Shown in pieces: positions 1 to 9,069 of a stretch of 64,000 nt of DNA. A program made the translations under genes and the position numbers. The stretch's first letter is position 1; every line of letters starts with the position of its first letter. The stretch spans positions 3,038,001 through 3,102,000 of the forward strand of contig NZ_LT992502.1 of NCBI RefSeq assembly GCF_900324475.1, in the 5' to 3' direction. The DNA is from Enterobacter bugandensis (lineage in GTDB: Bacteria; Pseudomonadota; Gammaproteobacteria; Enterobacterales; Enterobacteriaceae). Below the pieces are notes generated by a model, which was not told the DNA's origin, did no database searches, and was given only the letters and a program-made list of their open reading frames with translations.

Positions 1-101
1 TTCAGGTTTAGCGCGTCCCCACTGCTAATGGTTATTTAACATTTATCTTTTCGCCGACTATGCTCATAGTGAGTTACCGCTTCCGGCTCATGGAGGAATG
101 T

Positions 102-212
102 ATGTATGGCATAAGCCTGATCCGACTGGGTATGTTTATTGCGCTTGCCATTATCGCCAGCACGGCGATTGGTTTATTTACCTATATGGTCGTCACTGTT
201 CTGGCAGAATAG
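102..212 (+). CDS. Putative 36-aa single-pass membrane protein
   Basis: I do not recognise this gene. The ORF runs ATG to TAG and encodes 36 residues starting MYGISLIRLGMF. One continuous hydrophobic stretch (about residues 10-34) would make a single transmembrane helix with very short ends. A good ribosome binding site (GGAGG at 92-96) sits five bases before the ATG. A second ATG at 98 is in another frame and too close to the site to use it. It lies 57 bp upstream of the RND adaptor gene on the same strand, so it could share that transcript. Small one-TM proteins such as AcrZ bind RND pumps in E. coli, but no sequence similarity to AcrZ is evident and the link is inference. Confidence 0.5.
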   Translation: MYGISLIRLGMFIALAIIASTAIGLFTYMVVTVLAE

Positions 213-235
213 TGTCACCCCTGTCCAGGTTATGG

Positions 236-258
236 AATAAATAAAACAGTTATTTATT
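236..258. repeat. Perfect 9-bp inverted repeat upstream of RND operon
   Basis: AATAAATAA, a 5-base spacer, then TTATTTATT, ending just before the ribosome binding site (AGGGGA) of the adaptor gene. It is purely A/T, so it would be a weak hairpin. A dyad of this form could be an operator or a translational control element, but no regulator gene is visible nearby. Confidence 0.4.
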
Positions 259-269
259 AGGGGAATACA

Positions 270-1355
270 GTGAACCGCTACCTCTCTCTTTTACCGTTCG
301 TTTTGTTAACGCTCACGGCGTGCGATCCTAAACCTGAACAAGCCTCCCCCCTGCCCAGAATGGTTAAAGTGGCGGAGGTGACGGTTCCCGGTTATGCCCA
401 GCAGCGCGTTTTTCCCGCCCGCATTGAATCGGGCGATGCCACAGACCTTTCCTTCAAGCGCGCTGGTCAAATTGAAGCGCTCGATGTGCGTCAGGGCGCA
501 GCCATCAAGCAGGGCCAACAGCTTGCAAGATTGAACGCCCGTGAAGCCCAGCAGCGGGTTAACGACAGGCAGACGGCGGCGACGCTGGCCCAGAGGCAGT
601 TCGATCGCTTCCAGACGCTGGCGGGCCGCCAGGCGATTTCGAAAGCCGAAATGGACGTACAGCGTGCGAACCGCGATTCGGCGAATGCGGCGCTGCAGAT
701 TGCCCGAGAAGAGTTGAATCAGATGACGCTCGTCGCCCCCTTCAGCGGGACGGCGGCCAGCGTACATGTCAGAAACCATCAGGTGGTGTCTGCCGGTCAG
801 CCCATCGCGACGTTAACCCGCACCGATCTGCTTGATGTGGTGTTCAGCATCCCTGAAAACCTGTTTAAGACCTTTGATATCCGCAACGCGCAGTATCGTC
901 CGGTAGTGAGAATTAACGCCATTCCGGATCGGGAATTTACCGCCGTCTACAAAGAGCACTCGGGCAGCAGCGACAGTAATACCCTGACCTGGCAGGTGAT
1001 ACTGACCATGCCGCGACCAGATGATTTTCCCGCCGTCGGTGGCGTAAGCGGTACGGTGACCATCAATTTAACCAACCTCCCGGCTGGCGCGGACGCTCAG
1101 GCGCTGGTTGTACCGGTTGAGGCCGTCTTTAACCCGGACAACAGCCCACGCAATGAGCCGCACGTCTGGGTTGTGGCGGGAGAAGGCGACACGCTCCTTC
1201 TTGAAGACCGCAAGGTCAGCGTGGGGCAAGTGATAACCGAAGGCGTGACGATCACCAGCGGGCTTAAGGCGGGCGAGCGCGTGGTGGCCGCAGGCGTGGG
1301 AGAGCTCCATGCTAACCAGCCGGTGCGTATCTGGACGCGTGAGCGGGGACTGTAA
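270..1355 (+). CDS. RND efflux periplasmic adaptor (membrane fusion protein), lipoprotein
   Basis: Adaptor that would link the inner-membrane RND pump encoded next to it with an outer-membrane channel. The 361-residue product starts at a GTG with an AGGGGA site six bases upstream. It opens with a lipoprotein signal whose lipobox is LTAC, so Cys18 should be acylated. The rest shows the usual HlyD/AcrA plan: a split lipoyl domain (one half near residues 58-90, the other near 150-185), a Gln/Ala-rich coiled-coil hairpin between the halves (about 90-150), then beta-barrel and membrane-proximal domains. The stop codon overlaps the pump start (TAATG). No outer-membrane factor gene follows, so it may borrow TolC. 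The substrate cannot be told from sequence. Confidence 0.9.
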   Translation: MNRYLSLLPFVLLTLTACDPKPEQASPLPRMVKVAEVTVPGYAQQRVFPARIESGDATDLSFKRAGQIEALDVRQGAAIKQGQQLARLNAREAQQRVNDRQTAATLAQRQFDRFQTLAGRQAISKAEMDVQRANRDSANAALQIAREELNQMTLVAPFSGTAASVHVRNHQVVSAGQPIATLTRTDLLDVVFSIPENLFKTFDIRNAQYRPVVRINAIPDREFTAVYKEHSGSSDSNTLTWQVILTMPRPDDFPAVGGVSGTVTINLTNLPAGADAQALVVPVEAVFNPDNSPRNEPHVWVVAGEGDTLLLEDRKVSVGQVITEGVTITSGLKAGERVVAAGVGELHANQPVRIWTRERGL

Positions 1356-4300
1356 TGGATATCACTCGTCAATTTATTAATAACCCGGTTCGCGTCTGGC
1401 TAACGATTCTGCTGCTGGGCATTGGGGGGATTTTCGCCCTGTTGAATATCGGCAGGCTGGAAGATCCCGCCTTTACCATCAAAACCGCCGTGGTGGTCAC
1501 CCACTACCCCGGCGCATCCGCTCAGCAGGTTGAAGAAGAGGTGACGCTGCCGCTGGAGAATGCCCTTCAGCAGCTGCCTTATCTGGACAACGTGAGCTCC
1601 ATCTCTTCAAACGGTCTGTCGCAAATCACCGTTAACATCGCTTCACGCTATCACTCGAACGAACTGCCGCAGATTTGGGATGAGCTGCGCCGCCGCGTGG
1701 GCGATGCCTCGCGTCAGTTCCCGCCCGGCGTCGTCACGCCCTTTGTGAATGACGATTTCGGCGACGTGTTCGGCTTCTTCTTCGCCATTTCCGGGGATGA
1801 ATTCAGTAATCCTGAACTGGTGAGATATGCAGAGCAGCTGCGCCGCGCGTTGATTCTAGTTCCCGGCGTCGCGAAGGTCGCCATCGGCGGGGCCATTAGC
1901 CAACAGGTCAACATCGATATTTCCCTGACCAAAATGGCCGCGCGCGGCATTACGCTGAACCAGCTTTCCGCCCTGCTCAGCAGGCTCAACGTCGTTTCCA
2001 GCGCCGGAGAAATCACCTCCGGCAGCGAATCCATTCGTCTGCACCCGACCGGTGAGTTCGAGAATCTTGATGAACTGGCGGATCTCATCATCACGCCTTC
2101 CGGCACCGGGGCGGCGACGCGCCTGCGGGATATCGCCACGCTGTCGCGCGGGCTGAACGAATCGCCCGCCAGTATCTACCATGCCAACGGCAAAAAAGCC
2201 GTCACCATGGGCGTCTCGTTTATTCCCGGCGTGAACGTGATCGACGTGGGCCACGCGCTGGAGGCGAAGCTAAACCAGATGTCGGCGGAAAAACCGGCTG
2301 GCATACAGATAGATCTGTTTTACGATCAGGCAGCCGAAGTGGGCCACTCTGTTAACGGTTTTATTATTAACTTCCTGATGGCGCTGGCGATTGTCATCGG
2401 CGTGCTGCTGATCTTTATGGGCGTACGCAGCGGGATCATCATCGCGGTTTCTCTCGCCCTTAACGTGCTGGGCACGCTGCTGATTATGTATCTGTGTGGC
2501 ATTGAGCTACAGCGCATCTCGCTCGGGGCGCTGATTATCGCCCTCAGCATGCTGGTGGATAACGCCATCGTGATTGTCGAAGGGGTGTTGATTGCCCGGC
2601 AGCAGGGCTCTCCGCTGTTAACCGCCGTAAACAACATCATCCGCCGCTCCGCCCTGCCGCTGCTGGGGGCGACGGTGATCGCCATCCTTGCGTTTGCCCC
2701 TATCGGGCTATCGCAGGACTCCACCGGGGAATACTGTAAATCTCTGTTCCAGGTGCTGCTGATTTCCCTGATGCTGAGCTGGTTCTCGGCGCTCACCCTC
2801 ACCCCGGTGCTGATTAAGTGGTGGTTGTTTAAAAACGACAGCGCGCCGGACGCCACTGACGAGTCAGATCCTTACGACAAACGTCTCTACCGCCTCTACC
2901 AGCACCTGCTGAACGCACTGCTGCACCATAAAGCGCCGACGCTGGTAGTGATGGCCGCCCTGCTGGCCGCGTCTGTCTGGGGGTTTGGCGCGGTGCGGCA
3001 AAACTTTTTCCCGTCGTCCAATACGCCGATTTTCTTTGTCGACCTCTGGTTACCCTACGGGACAGATATCAAATGGACCGAGAAAATGACCGGCGACATT
3101 GAGAAAACAATCAAGGGACGGCCCGGCGTGGAAACCACCGTCTCGACCATCGGTCAGGGGAGCATGCGCTTTATTCTGACCTACAGCGGACAGCGGCAGT
3201 ACAGCAACTACGCGCAGATCATGGTGCGTATGGATGACCAGCGCAGCATCTCCGCGCTGACGCGCTACGTGGATGAGTACATCGCGCGTAACTACCCGCA
3301 GGTCAACGCCAGCACGAAACGGGTGATGTTTGGGCCCTCCGGCGACAGCGCCATTGAAGTGCGCATTAAAGGCCCGGATCCTGACAGGCTGCGTCTGATT
3401 GCCAGCCAGGTGGACGATATCCTGGCGCGCGACCCGGCCACGGGGAGCGTCCGAAACGACTGGCAAAACCGCAGCAAAGTGATCCGTCCGCAGTACGTCG
3501 CCGCGCTGGGACGCGAGCTTGGCGTGGATAAGCAGGACGTCGACAACGCGCTGGAGATGAATTTCTCCGGCAGCCGGGCGGGGTTATATCGGGAAGGCAG
3601 TGACCTGCTGCCCGTGGTGGTGAGGCCTCCGGAAAGCGAAAGGCTGGACGCCAGCCACCTGAACAACGTGCTGGTGTGGAGCCATGCGCGGCAGCAGTAT
3701 ATCCCGCTGAGTAACGTCGTTAGCAGCTTCACGCTGGAGTGGGAAGATCCGCTCATCCTTCGACGCGACCGCTCGCGGGTACTGACGGTTCAGACGGATC
3801 CGGACCCGCTGAGCCAGCAAACCTCCGGTGATATTCTCGCCCGCGTGAAGCCGCAGGTGGATGCCCTTCCCCTGCCACACGGCTACAGCATCGAGTGGGG
3901 GGGCGACGCGGAAAACTCCAGCGAAGCGCAGCAAGGGCTGTTCACTACGCTACCTCTCGGGTATCTGGTGATGTTTGTTATTACGGTGCTGATGTTCAGC
4001 TCGGTAAAAAATGCCGTCGCGATCTGGCTGACCGTACCGCTGGCGTTGATTGGCGTCACGCCAGGATTTTTAATTACCGGCATTCCCTTTGGCTTTATGG
4101 CGCTGATTGGTCTGCTGAGCCTGAGCGGAATGCTCATCCGCAACGGCATCGTGCTGGTGGAAGAGATCGAACAGCAGAAAACGCACAAGGATCAGCACAG
4201 CGCGATCGTTTATGCCGCCACCTCGCGCCTGCGCCCTATCCTGCTCACCGCGTTCACGACCGTACTTGGCCTGGCACCGCTGCTGCTGGATGTTTTCTTC

Positions 4301-4417
4301 CAGAGCATGGCCGTTGTGATTATGTTTGGACTGGGGTTTGCTACAATCCTGACGCTACTGGTACTCCCCGTGATCTATGCGTGTTTCCATCGTAAGGACG
4401 AAGCCAAACAACAATGA
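1355..4417 (+). CDS. RND-family efflux permease
   Basis: Proton-driven inner-membrane exporter of 1020 residues, the usual size for the AcrB/TriC superfamily. It shows the duplicated RND plan: TM1 near residues 12-32, a large periplasmic loop, TM2-6 near 335-485, TM7 near 530-550, a second loop, and TM8-12 from about 870 to 1010. The TM4 relay segment reads MLVDNAIVIVEG, with Asp402 followed by Asn403 where AcrB has Asp407-Asp408. The TM10 segment has Arg929 (MLIRNGIVLVEE) where AcrB has Lys940. The closest relatives by eye are the TriC-type pumps rather than AcrB itself. It is translationally coupled to the adaptor before it and the acyltransferase after it (ATGA overlap). Substrates are unknown. 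Confidence 0.92.
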   Translation: MDITRQFINNPVRVWLTILLLGIGGIFALLNIGRLEDPAFTIKTAVVVTHYPGASAQQVEEEVTLPLENALQQLPYLDNVSSISSNGLSQITVNIASRYHSNELPQIWDELRRRVGDASRQFPPGVVTPFVNDDFGDVFGFFFAISGDEFSNPELVRYAEQLRRALILVPGVAKVAIGGAISQQVNIDISLTKMAARGITLNQLSALLSRLNVVSSAGEITSGSESIRLHPTGEFENLDELADLIITPSGTGAATRLRDIATLSRGLNESPASIYHANGKKAVTMGVSFIPGVNVIDVGHALEAKLNQMSAEKPAGIQIDLFYDQAAEVGHSVNGFIINFLMALAIVIGVLLIFMGVRSGIIIAVSLALNVLGTLLIMYLCGIELQRISLGALIIALSMLVDNAIVIVEGVLIARQQGSPLLTAVNNIIRRSALPLLGATVIAILAFAPIGLSQDSTGEYCKSLFQVLLISLMLSWFSALTLTPVLIKWWLFKNDSAPDATDESDPYDKRLYRLYQHLLNALLHHKAPTLVVMAALLAASVWGFGAVRQNFFPSSNTPIFFVDLWLPYGTDIKWTEKMTGDIEKTIKGRPGVETTVSTIGQGSMRFILTYSGQRQYSNYAQIMVRMDDQRSISALTRYVDEYIARNYPQVNASTKRVMFGPSGDSAIEVRIKGPDPDRLRLIASQVDDILARDPATGSVRNDWQNRSKVIRPQYVAALGRELGVDKQDVDNALEMNFSGSRAGLYREGSDLLPVVVRPPESERLDASHLNNVLVWSHARQQYIPLSNVVSSFTLEWEDPLILRRDRSRVLTVQTDPDPLSQQTSGDILARVKPQVDALPLPHGYSIEWGGDAENSSEAQQGLFTTLPLGYLVMFVITVLMFSSVKNAVAIWLTVPLALIGVTPGFLITGIPFGFMALIGLLSLSGMLIRNGIVLVEEIEQQKTHKDQHSAIVYAATSRLRPILLTAFTTVLGLAPLLLDVFFQSMAVVIMFGLGFATILTLLVLPVIYACFHRKDEAKQQ

Positions 4418-5379
4418 ATGCGACAGGGCTGAACATTATCAAGACGCTGGGCTGTATGACGGCGGTCACCTTCTTCACCATCTACAATACCTGGGATCAT
4501 TATGACTATGACTATCACTGGATCCTGGGCTTTTTAACCTTTATCTCGACCATCGCCACGCCGCTGTTTTTTGTGGTGTCGGGCTATCTCGACGGGCAAT
4601 CACGGCACGGCACGCGCTGGCAGCTGGGGAAAATAAAAAGTCTGGTGATTGTTTTTCTGTTCTGGATAACGATCTACTACCTCTGGGAGCCTTATCAGCG
4701 CGGGTATTTAATTCAGCCCTGGTTCGTGTTCGCATTTGTGGTGATTTACACCTTCCACCCGGCGGTGGAGTGGCTTAGCCAGCGGAGATCGCTGTTCTGC
4801 GGCGCGATTGCTGCTCTGCTGTGCTTTTCCTACGGATACGATCTGCTATCGGCGCTTTATCCTGAAACGCACGTCCTTTCGCTTTCGCCGCAGTATCGGC
4901 TGTGGACATGGCTGCTGTTTTATCTGACCGGGCAGCTCTTCTGCGACCCAAAAGTCGCCGAGTGGATAAGCCGCAAAAACGTGGTTCGGGCGGCGGTTGT
5001 CGCCATCCCGTTTATCTATCTCTTCACCTGGTTTTACGAGCGCCACTTCTTTTTTGCCCTGTTTAAGGCAGACAGAAACGCCTTTATTCTCACCGGCTCG
5101 CAGATCTACATCCTGATTATTGCCCTGGTGATTGCGGCGAACGGCGTTCGCTTTCGCCGCAATGCTGAATTAAAGGAGTCCATTCTGGCCGCCATCAGCA
5201 AAACGATGACCGGCGTATATATTGTGCACTACTCGGTGTTTCATCTGCTGACGGCGCTGATACCGGTGACCTCTCTCGGCATGAAGCTGGCGCTGATTGT
5301 GCTTACGTTCGTCACCTCTGTTCTCTTCTCCATGCTGGTCTTGTCTAACGCCGTGGCAAAAAAGGTGATCACCCTTTAA
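4414..5379 (+). CDS. Acyltransferase-3 family integral membrane protein
   Basis: A polytopic protein of 321 residues with about ten hydrophobic segments and the acyltransferase-3 (OafA/WecH-type) pattern: an N-terminal TM with a polar end followed by [13 protein letters not shown], which matches the conserved (V)PLFFxxSGYL motif. Family members move acyl groups, often acetyl, onto sugars or lipids at the inner membrane. The usual N-terminal R/K-x(10)-H motif is not clear here; His24 and His30 (DHYDYDYHW) are candidates. The start overlaps the RND pump stop (ATGA), so the two are probably translated together, an unusual partnership. The stop codon overlaps that of the convergent pagP gene by four bases through the palindrome TTTAAA. 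The acceptor is unknown. Confidence 0.75.
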   Translation: MNATGLNIIKTLGCMTAVTFFTIYNTWDHYDYDYHWILGFLTFISTIATPLFFVVSGYLDGQSRHGTRWQLGKIKSLVIVFLFWITIYYLWEPYQRGYLIQPWFVFAFVVIYTFHPAVEWLSQRRSLFCGAIAALLCFSYGYDLLSALYPETHVLSLSPQYRLWTWLLFYLTGQLFCDPKVAEWISRKNVVRAAVVAIPFIYLFTWFYERHFFFALFKADRNAFILTGSQIYILIIALVIAANGVRFRRNAELKESILAAISKTMTGVYIVHYSVFHLLTALIPVTSLGMKLALIVLTFVTSVLFSMLVLSNAVAKKVITL

Positions 5380-5951
5380 AAGCCTAAGCGCAGCCAGGCA
5401 AAGAGCACGTTGCCGTTGTTATACGTTCCGGGAATATAGGTGAACTGGACGGTAACGCGCTTATAGCCGGCAGAAAACAGCGGGAAGATGAACGGCAGAG
5501 GCACATAGTTCGCAAAATCATCTCGCGCCGTGATGCCCGCGGCGGCACCGAGCCCAAGGCGGAAATCTTTGGCATTATCCAGATACCAGCCCTTCTCCCA
5601 GCCATAGCCCATCGCGGGCTGCCATTCGTTGTGCGAGTCCTTGAACATCATTGCGAAAAGCGCGCTCCAGTTGCCCTCTTCGTTATAGCGAGACACGCCC
5701 AGGCCGCCGCCCCACGGCATTTCGTTGTAATTGTCGGTTTTTTCTTTATCGTACATAAAGCGGGCGTGCCAGCTCAGAAACGGCAGGTACAAATCGTAAC
5801 GTTGCGGCTCTTCCCAGGTCTGGGAGATATCATCCGTCAGCGCATTCCACCAGCCGCTAATACGCTGTTCGCCATAGACTTTCGGCTCGGCATGAAGCGG
5901 TGCGGCGAATAAAAACAGGACCATCCAGAATGCCGAAAAGTTACGTTGCAT
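5376..5951 (-). CDS. pagP: Lipid A palmitoyltransferase PagP
   Basis: Outer-membrane beta-barrel enzyme that transfers palmitate from a phospholipid to lipid A, raising resistance to cationic peptides. I start it at the ATG at 5951 (191 residues), which has a GAGGGA site and yields a clean signal peptide ending PLHA; a longer reading from 6002 adds 17 residues without a signal. The catalytic residues known from E. coli PagP are visible: His in [10 protein letters not shown], and Asp-Ser in FKDSHNEW. The end has alternating hydrophobic strands and a terminal Phe, typical of outer-membrane barrels. In E. coli pagP lies near dcuC/cspE and is PhoP-controlled; I saw no clear PhoP box here. The gene is convergent with the acyltransferase gene. 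Confidence 0.92.
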   Translation of the reverse strand: MQRNFSAFWMVLFLFAAPLHAEPKVYGEQRISGWWNALTDDISQTWEEPQRYDLYLPFLSWHARFMYDKEKTDNYNEMPWGGGLGVSRYNEEGNWSALFAMMFKDSHNEWQPAMGYGWEKGWYLDNAKDFRLGLGAAAGITARDDFANYVPLPFIFPLFSAGYKRVTVQFTYIPGTYNNGNVLFAWLRLGF

Positions 5952-6206
5952 CGTTTTTCCCTCAGCTTTAGTCACGCAGCGGTATCTATTACTGTAATCC
6001 ATTCAGCACGAACCGGAGCCAAACAGACTGATTTATCTCGAGGCAGGGGAAGATGAAATTTATTTATTCAGCGCCTTCCGGAAAGATAAAAACGTTTTCT
6101 CAGGCGTTTTGTCGCGGTAGTCTCATAGGTTCCGTTTATATGACGGCTGCTATGTGAGTGACCTTTTCTTATACCAATAATAAAAAACAGTACGGACAGG
6201 ATAACT

Positions 6207-7523
6207 ATGGACTCCACCCTCATCTCCGATCGTCCCAACGAGGAGACACCTTCGCTCAATCGCGCCCGCCGCGCTGCACTCGGCAGCTTCGCAGGTGCCG
6301 TCGTCGACTGGTATGATTTTCTGCTTTACGGCATTACCGCCGCGCTGGTGTTTAACCGCGAGTTTTTTCCCCAGGTCAGCCCTGCGATGGGCACGCTCGC
6401 CGCGTTTGCCACCTTCGGCGTCGGCTTTCTGTTTCGCCCGCTGGGCGGGGTGATTTTCGGCCACTTCGGCGACCGGCTTGGCCGCAAGCGCATGCTGATG
6501 CTTACCGTCTGGATGATGGGGATCGCCACCGCGCTGATTGGCATTCTCCCGTCGTTTTCCGCTATTGGCTGGTGGGCGCCTGTGCTGCTGGTGACGCTGC
6601 GCGCCATTCAGGGCTTCGCCGTGGGCGGCGAATGGGGCGGCGCGGCGCTGTTATCCGTTGAGAGCGCGCCAAAAAACAAGAAAGCGTTTTACAGCAGCGG
6701 CGTGCAGGTCGGGTACGGCGTCGGGCTGTTGCTTTCCACCGGGCTGGTATCGTTAATCAGCCAGCTCACCACCGACGCGCAGTTTCTGAGCTGGGGCTGG
6801 CGCATCCCTTTTATCTTCAGCATCGTGCTGGTGATTGCCGCGCTGTGGATCCGCAACGGGATGGATGAGTCGGCAGAGTTCGAACAGCAACAGCGTGAGG
6901 AGCCGTCCGTCAAAAAACGGCTGCCGGTGATGGAAGCCCTGATTCGGCACCCTGGCGCTTTTCTGAAAATCATCGCCCTGCGCCTGTGCGAACTGCTGAC
7001 GATGTATATCGTTACCGCGTTTGCGCTGAACTACTCGACGCAGAATCTCGGCCTGCCGCGCGAACTGTTCCTGAATATCGGCCTGCTGGTCGGCGGGATC
7101 AGCTGTCTGACCATCCCCTGCTTCGCCTGGCTGGCGGACCGGTTTGGTCGCCGCCGCGTCTACATCACCGGCGCGCTGATTGGCACCCTCAGCGCCTGGC
7201 CGTTCTTTATGGCGCTGGAGGCTCAGTCTGTGTTCTGGATTGTCTTCTTCGCCATTATGCTCGCCAACATCGCTCACGATATGGTGGTCTGCGTGCAGCA
7301 GCCGATGTTTACCGAACTGTTCGGCGCCAGCTACCGCTACAGCGGCGCGGGCGTGGGCTACCAGGTGGCAAGCGTGGTCGGCGGCGGGTTTACGCCGTTT
7401 ATCGCCGCCGCGCTGGTGACCTTCTCCGGCGGTAACTGGCACAGCGTGGCGATTTATCTGCTGGCCGGCTGCCTGCTGTCGGCGGCAACGGCGCTGTTAA
7501 TGAAAGAGACGAGCCACCGCTGA
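6207..7523 (+). CDS. shiA: Shikimate transporter ShiA (MFS)
   Basis: Proton-coupled importer of shikimate in the inner membrane, 438 residues, the same length as E. coli ShiA. The N-terminus carries the metabolite:H+ symporter signature (GAVVDWYDFLLYG). The MFS loop motif appears as GHFGDRLGRKRML between TM2 and TM3 and again as DRFGRRRVY in the second half. Twelve hydrophobic segments are evident. An ACAGG site precedes the ATG. Position directly before amn is as in E. coli. High similarity along the whole length makes the call secure. Confidence 0.95.
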   Translation: MDSTLISDRPNEETPSLNRARRAALGSFAGAVVDWYDFLLYGITAALVFNREFFPQVSPAMGTLAAFATFGVGFLFRPLGGVIFGHFGDRLGRKRMLMLTVWMMGIATALIGILPSFSAIGWWAPVLLVTLRAIQGFAVGGEWGGAALLSVESAPKNKKAFYSSGVQVGYGVGLLLSTGLVSLISQLTTDAQFLSWGWRIPFIFSIVLVIAALWIRNGMDESAEFEQQQREEPSVKKRLPVMEALIRHPGAFLKIIALRLCELLTMYIVTAFALNYSTQNLGLPRELFLNIGLLVGGISCLTIPCFAWLADRFGRRRVYITGALIGTLSAWPFFMALEAQSVFWIVFFAIMLANIAHDMVVCVQQPMFTELFGASYRYSGAGVGYQVASVVGGGFTPFIAAALVTFSGGNWHSVAIYLLAGCLLSAATALLMKETSHR

Positions 7524-7535
7524 TCTCCCTTTTGT

Positions 7536-7553
7536 TTCACAGGCGTGTGACAT
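7536..7553 (-). promoter_or_regulatory. Possible Pho box upstream of amn
   Basis: On the minus strand the 18 bases read ATGTCACACGCCTGTGAA: two imperfect CTGTCAT-like heptamers whose starts are 11 bases apart, the spacing PhoB uses. Each half matches five of seven consensus bases. E. coli amn belongs to the Pho regulon, which favours the reading, but the box is in reverse orientation and weak. It lies about 45 bp before the amn start. Confidence 0.3.
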
Positions 7554-7596
7554 ACTATCGGATAGAGTCGCACACCTGTGGAACAAGGAGACAGAG

Positions 7597-9051
7597 ATGA
7601 ATAATAAGGGCTCCAGCCTGACCCCGGCTCAGGCGCTGGAAAAACTCGACGCGCTGTATGAACAGTCCGTCAACGCGCTGCGCAGCGCCATCAGCGAATA
7701 TATCGAAACGGGGAAACTTCCCGATCAAAAGGCCAGAAACGAAGGCCTTTTTGTTTATCCATCGCTCTCTGTAACCTGGGACGGCAGCGCAAGCACGACG
7801 CCGAAAACCCGCGCCTACGCCCGTTTTACCCACTCCGGCTGCTACAGCACCACCGTCACCCGCCCTGCACTGTTCCGCCCCTATCTGGAAGAGCAGCTAA
7901 CGCTGTTGTATCAGGATTACGGCGCGCATATTGCCGTGGAGCCTTCGCAGCACGAGATCCCGTATCCGTACGTTATTGACGGTTCGGCGCTAACTCTTGA
8001 CCGCTCCATGAGCGCGGGACTGACCCGCCACTTCCCAACGACGGAACTGTCACAGATTGGCGATGAGACGGCTGACGGGATTTATCACCCGGCAGAGTTT
8101 TCCCCCCTGTCGCACTTTGACGCCCGTCGGGTGGATTTCTCCCTGGCGCGCCTGCGCCACTACACCGGCACGCCCGCCGAGCATTTCCAGCCGTTTGTGC
8201 TGTTTACCAACTACACCCGCTACGTGGATGAGTTCGTTCGCTGGGGCTGTAGCCAGATCCTTGATCCGGACAGTCCATATATCGCCCTCTCCTGCGCGGG
8301 CGGGATCTGGATCACCGCCGAGACCGAAGCGCCCGAGCAGGCCATTTCCGACCTGGCGTGGAAAAAACACCAGATGCCCGCCTGGCACCTGATCACCGCC
8401 GACGGTCAGGGGATCACCCTGATCAACATCGGCGTCGGCCCGTCGAACGCCAAAACCATCTGTGACCATCTGGCGGTGCTGCGCCCCGACGTGTGGCTGA
8501 TGATTGGCCACTGCGGCGGCCTGCGCGAAAGCCAGCTGATTGGCGATTACGTGCTGGCCCACGCCTATCTGCGCGACGACCACGTGCTGGATGCGGTACT
8601 GCCGCCGGATATCCCAATCCCGAGCATCGCCGAAGTACAGCGCGCGCTGTATGACGCCACCAAAGAGGTCAGCGGCATGCCGGGTGAAGAGGTCAAACAG
8701 CGCCTGCGTACCGGTACGGTAGTGACGACGGATGACCGCAACTGGGAGCTGCGTTACTCCGCCTCCGCGCTGCGCTTCAACCTGAGCCGAGCGGTGGCGA
8801 TTGATATGGAGAGCGCCACCATCGCCGCCCAGGGGTATCGCTTCCGCGTTCCTTACGGCACGCTGCTGTGCGTGTCCGATAAGCCGCTGCACGGCGAAAT
8901 TAAGCTGCCGGGTCAGGCCAACCGTTTCTATGAAGGGGCGATTTCCGAACATTTGCAGATCGGCATTCGCGCCATCGACCTGCTGCGGGCGGAAGGCGAC
9001 CGACTGCATTCGCGCAAGCTGCGCACCTTCAACGAGCCGCCGTTCCGCTAA
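7597..9051 (+). CDS. amn: AMP nucleosidase
   Basis: Cytosolic enzyme that splits AMP into adenine and ribose 5-phosphate and so helps balance the adenylate pool. The 484-residue product has the length of E. coli Amn. The N-terminal half is the AMP-nucleosidase-specific domain; the C-terminal half (from about residue 260) is a PNP/UDP-phosphorylase fold, with MIGHCGGLR and AIDMESATIAAQG motifs that line the nucleoside site in this family. A strong AAGGAGA site precedes the ATG. It follows shiA on the same strand with 73 bp between, where a weak Pho-box-like repeat sits. The next gene starts 18 bp after its stop, so the two may be cotranscribed. Confidence 0.96.
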   Translation: MNNKGSSLTPAQALEKLDALYEQSVNALRSAISEYIETGKLPDQKARNEGLFVYPSLSVTWDGSASTTPKTRAYARFTHSGCYSTTVTRPALFRPYLEEQLTLLYQDYGAHIAVEPSQHEIPYPYVIDGSALTLDRSMSAGLTRHFPTTELSQIGDETADGIYHPAEFSPLSHFDARRVDFSLARLRHYTGTPAEHFQPFVLFTNYTRYVDEFVRWGCSQILDPDSPYIALSCAGGIWITAETEAPEQAISDLAWKKHQMPAWHLITADGQGITLINIGVGPSNAKTICDHLAVLRPDVWLMIGHCGGLRESQLIGDYVLAHAYLRDDHVLDAVLPPDIPIPSIAEVQRALYDATKEVSGMPGEEVKQRLRTGTVVTTDDRNWELRYSASALRFNLSRAVAIDMESATIAAQGYRFRVPYGTLLCVSDKPLHGEIKLPGQANRFYEGAISEHLQIGIRAIDLLRAEGDRLHSRKLRTFNEPPFR

Positions 9052-9069
9052 TAACAATAAGGAAAAACC

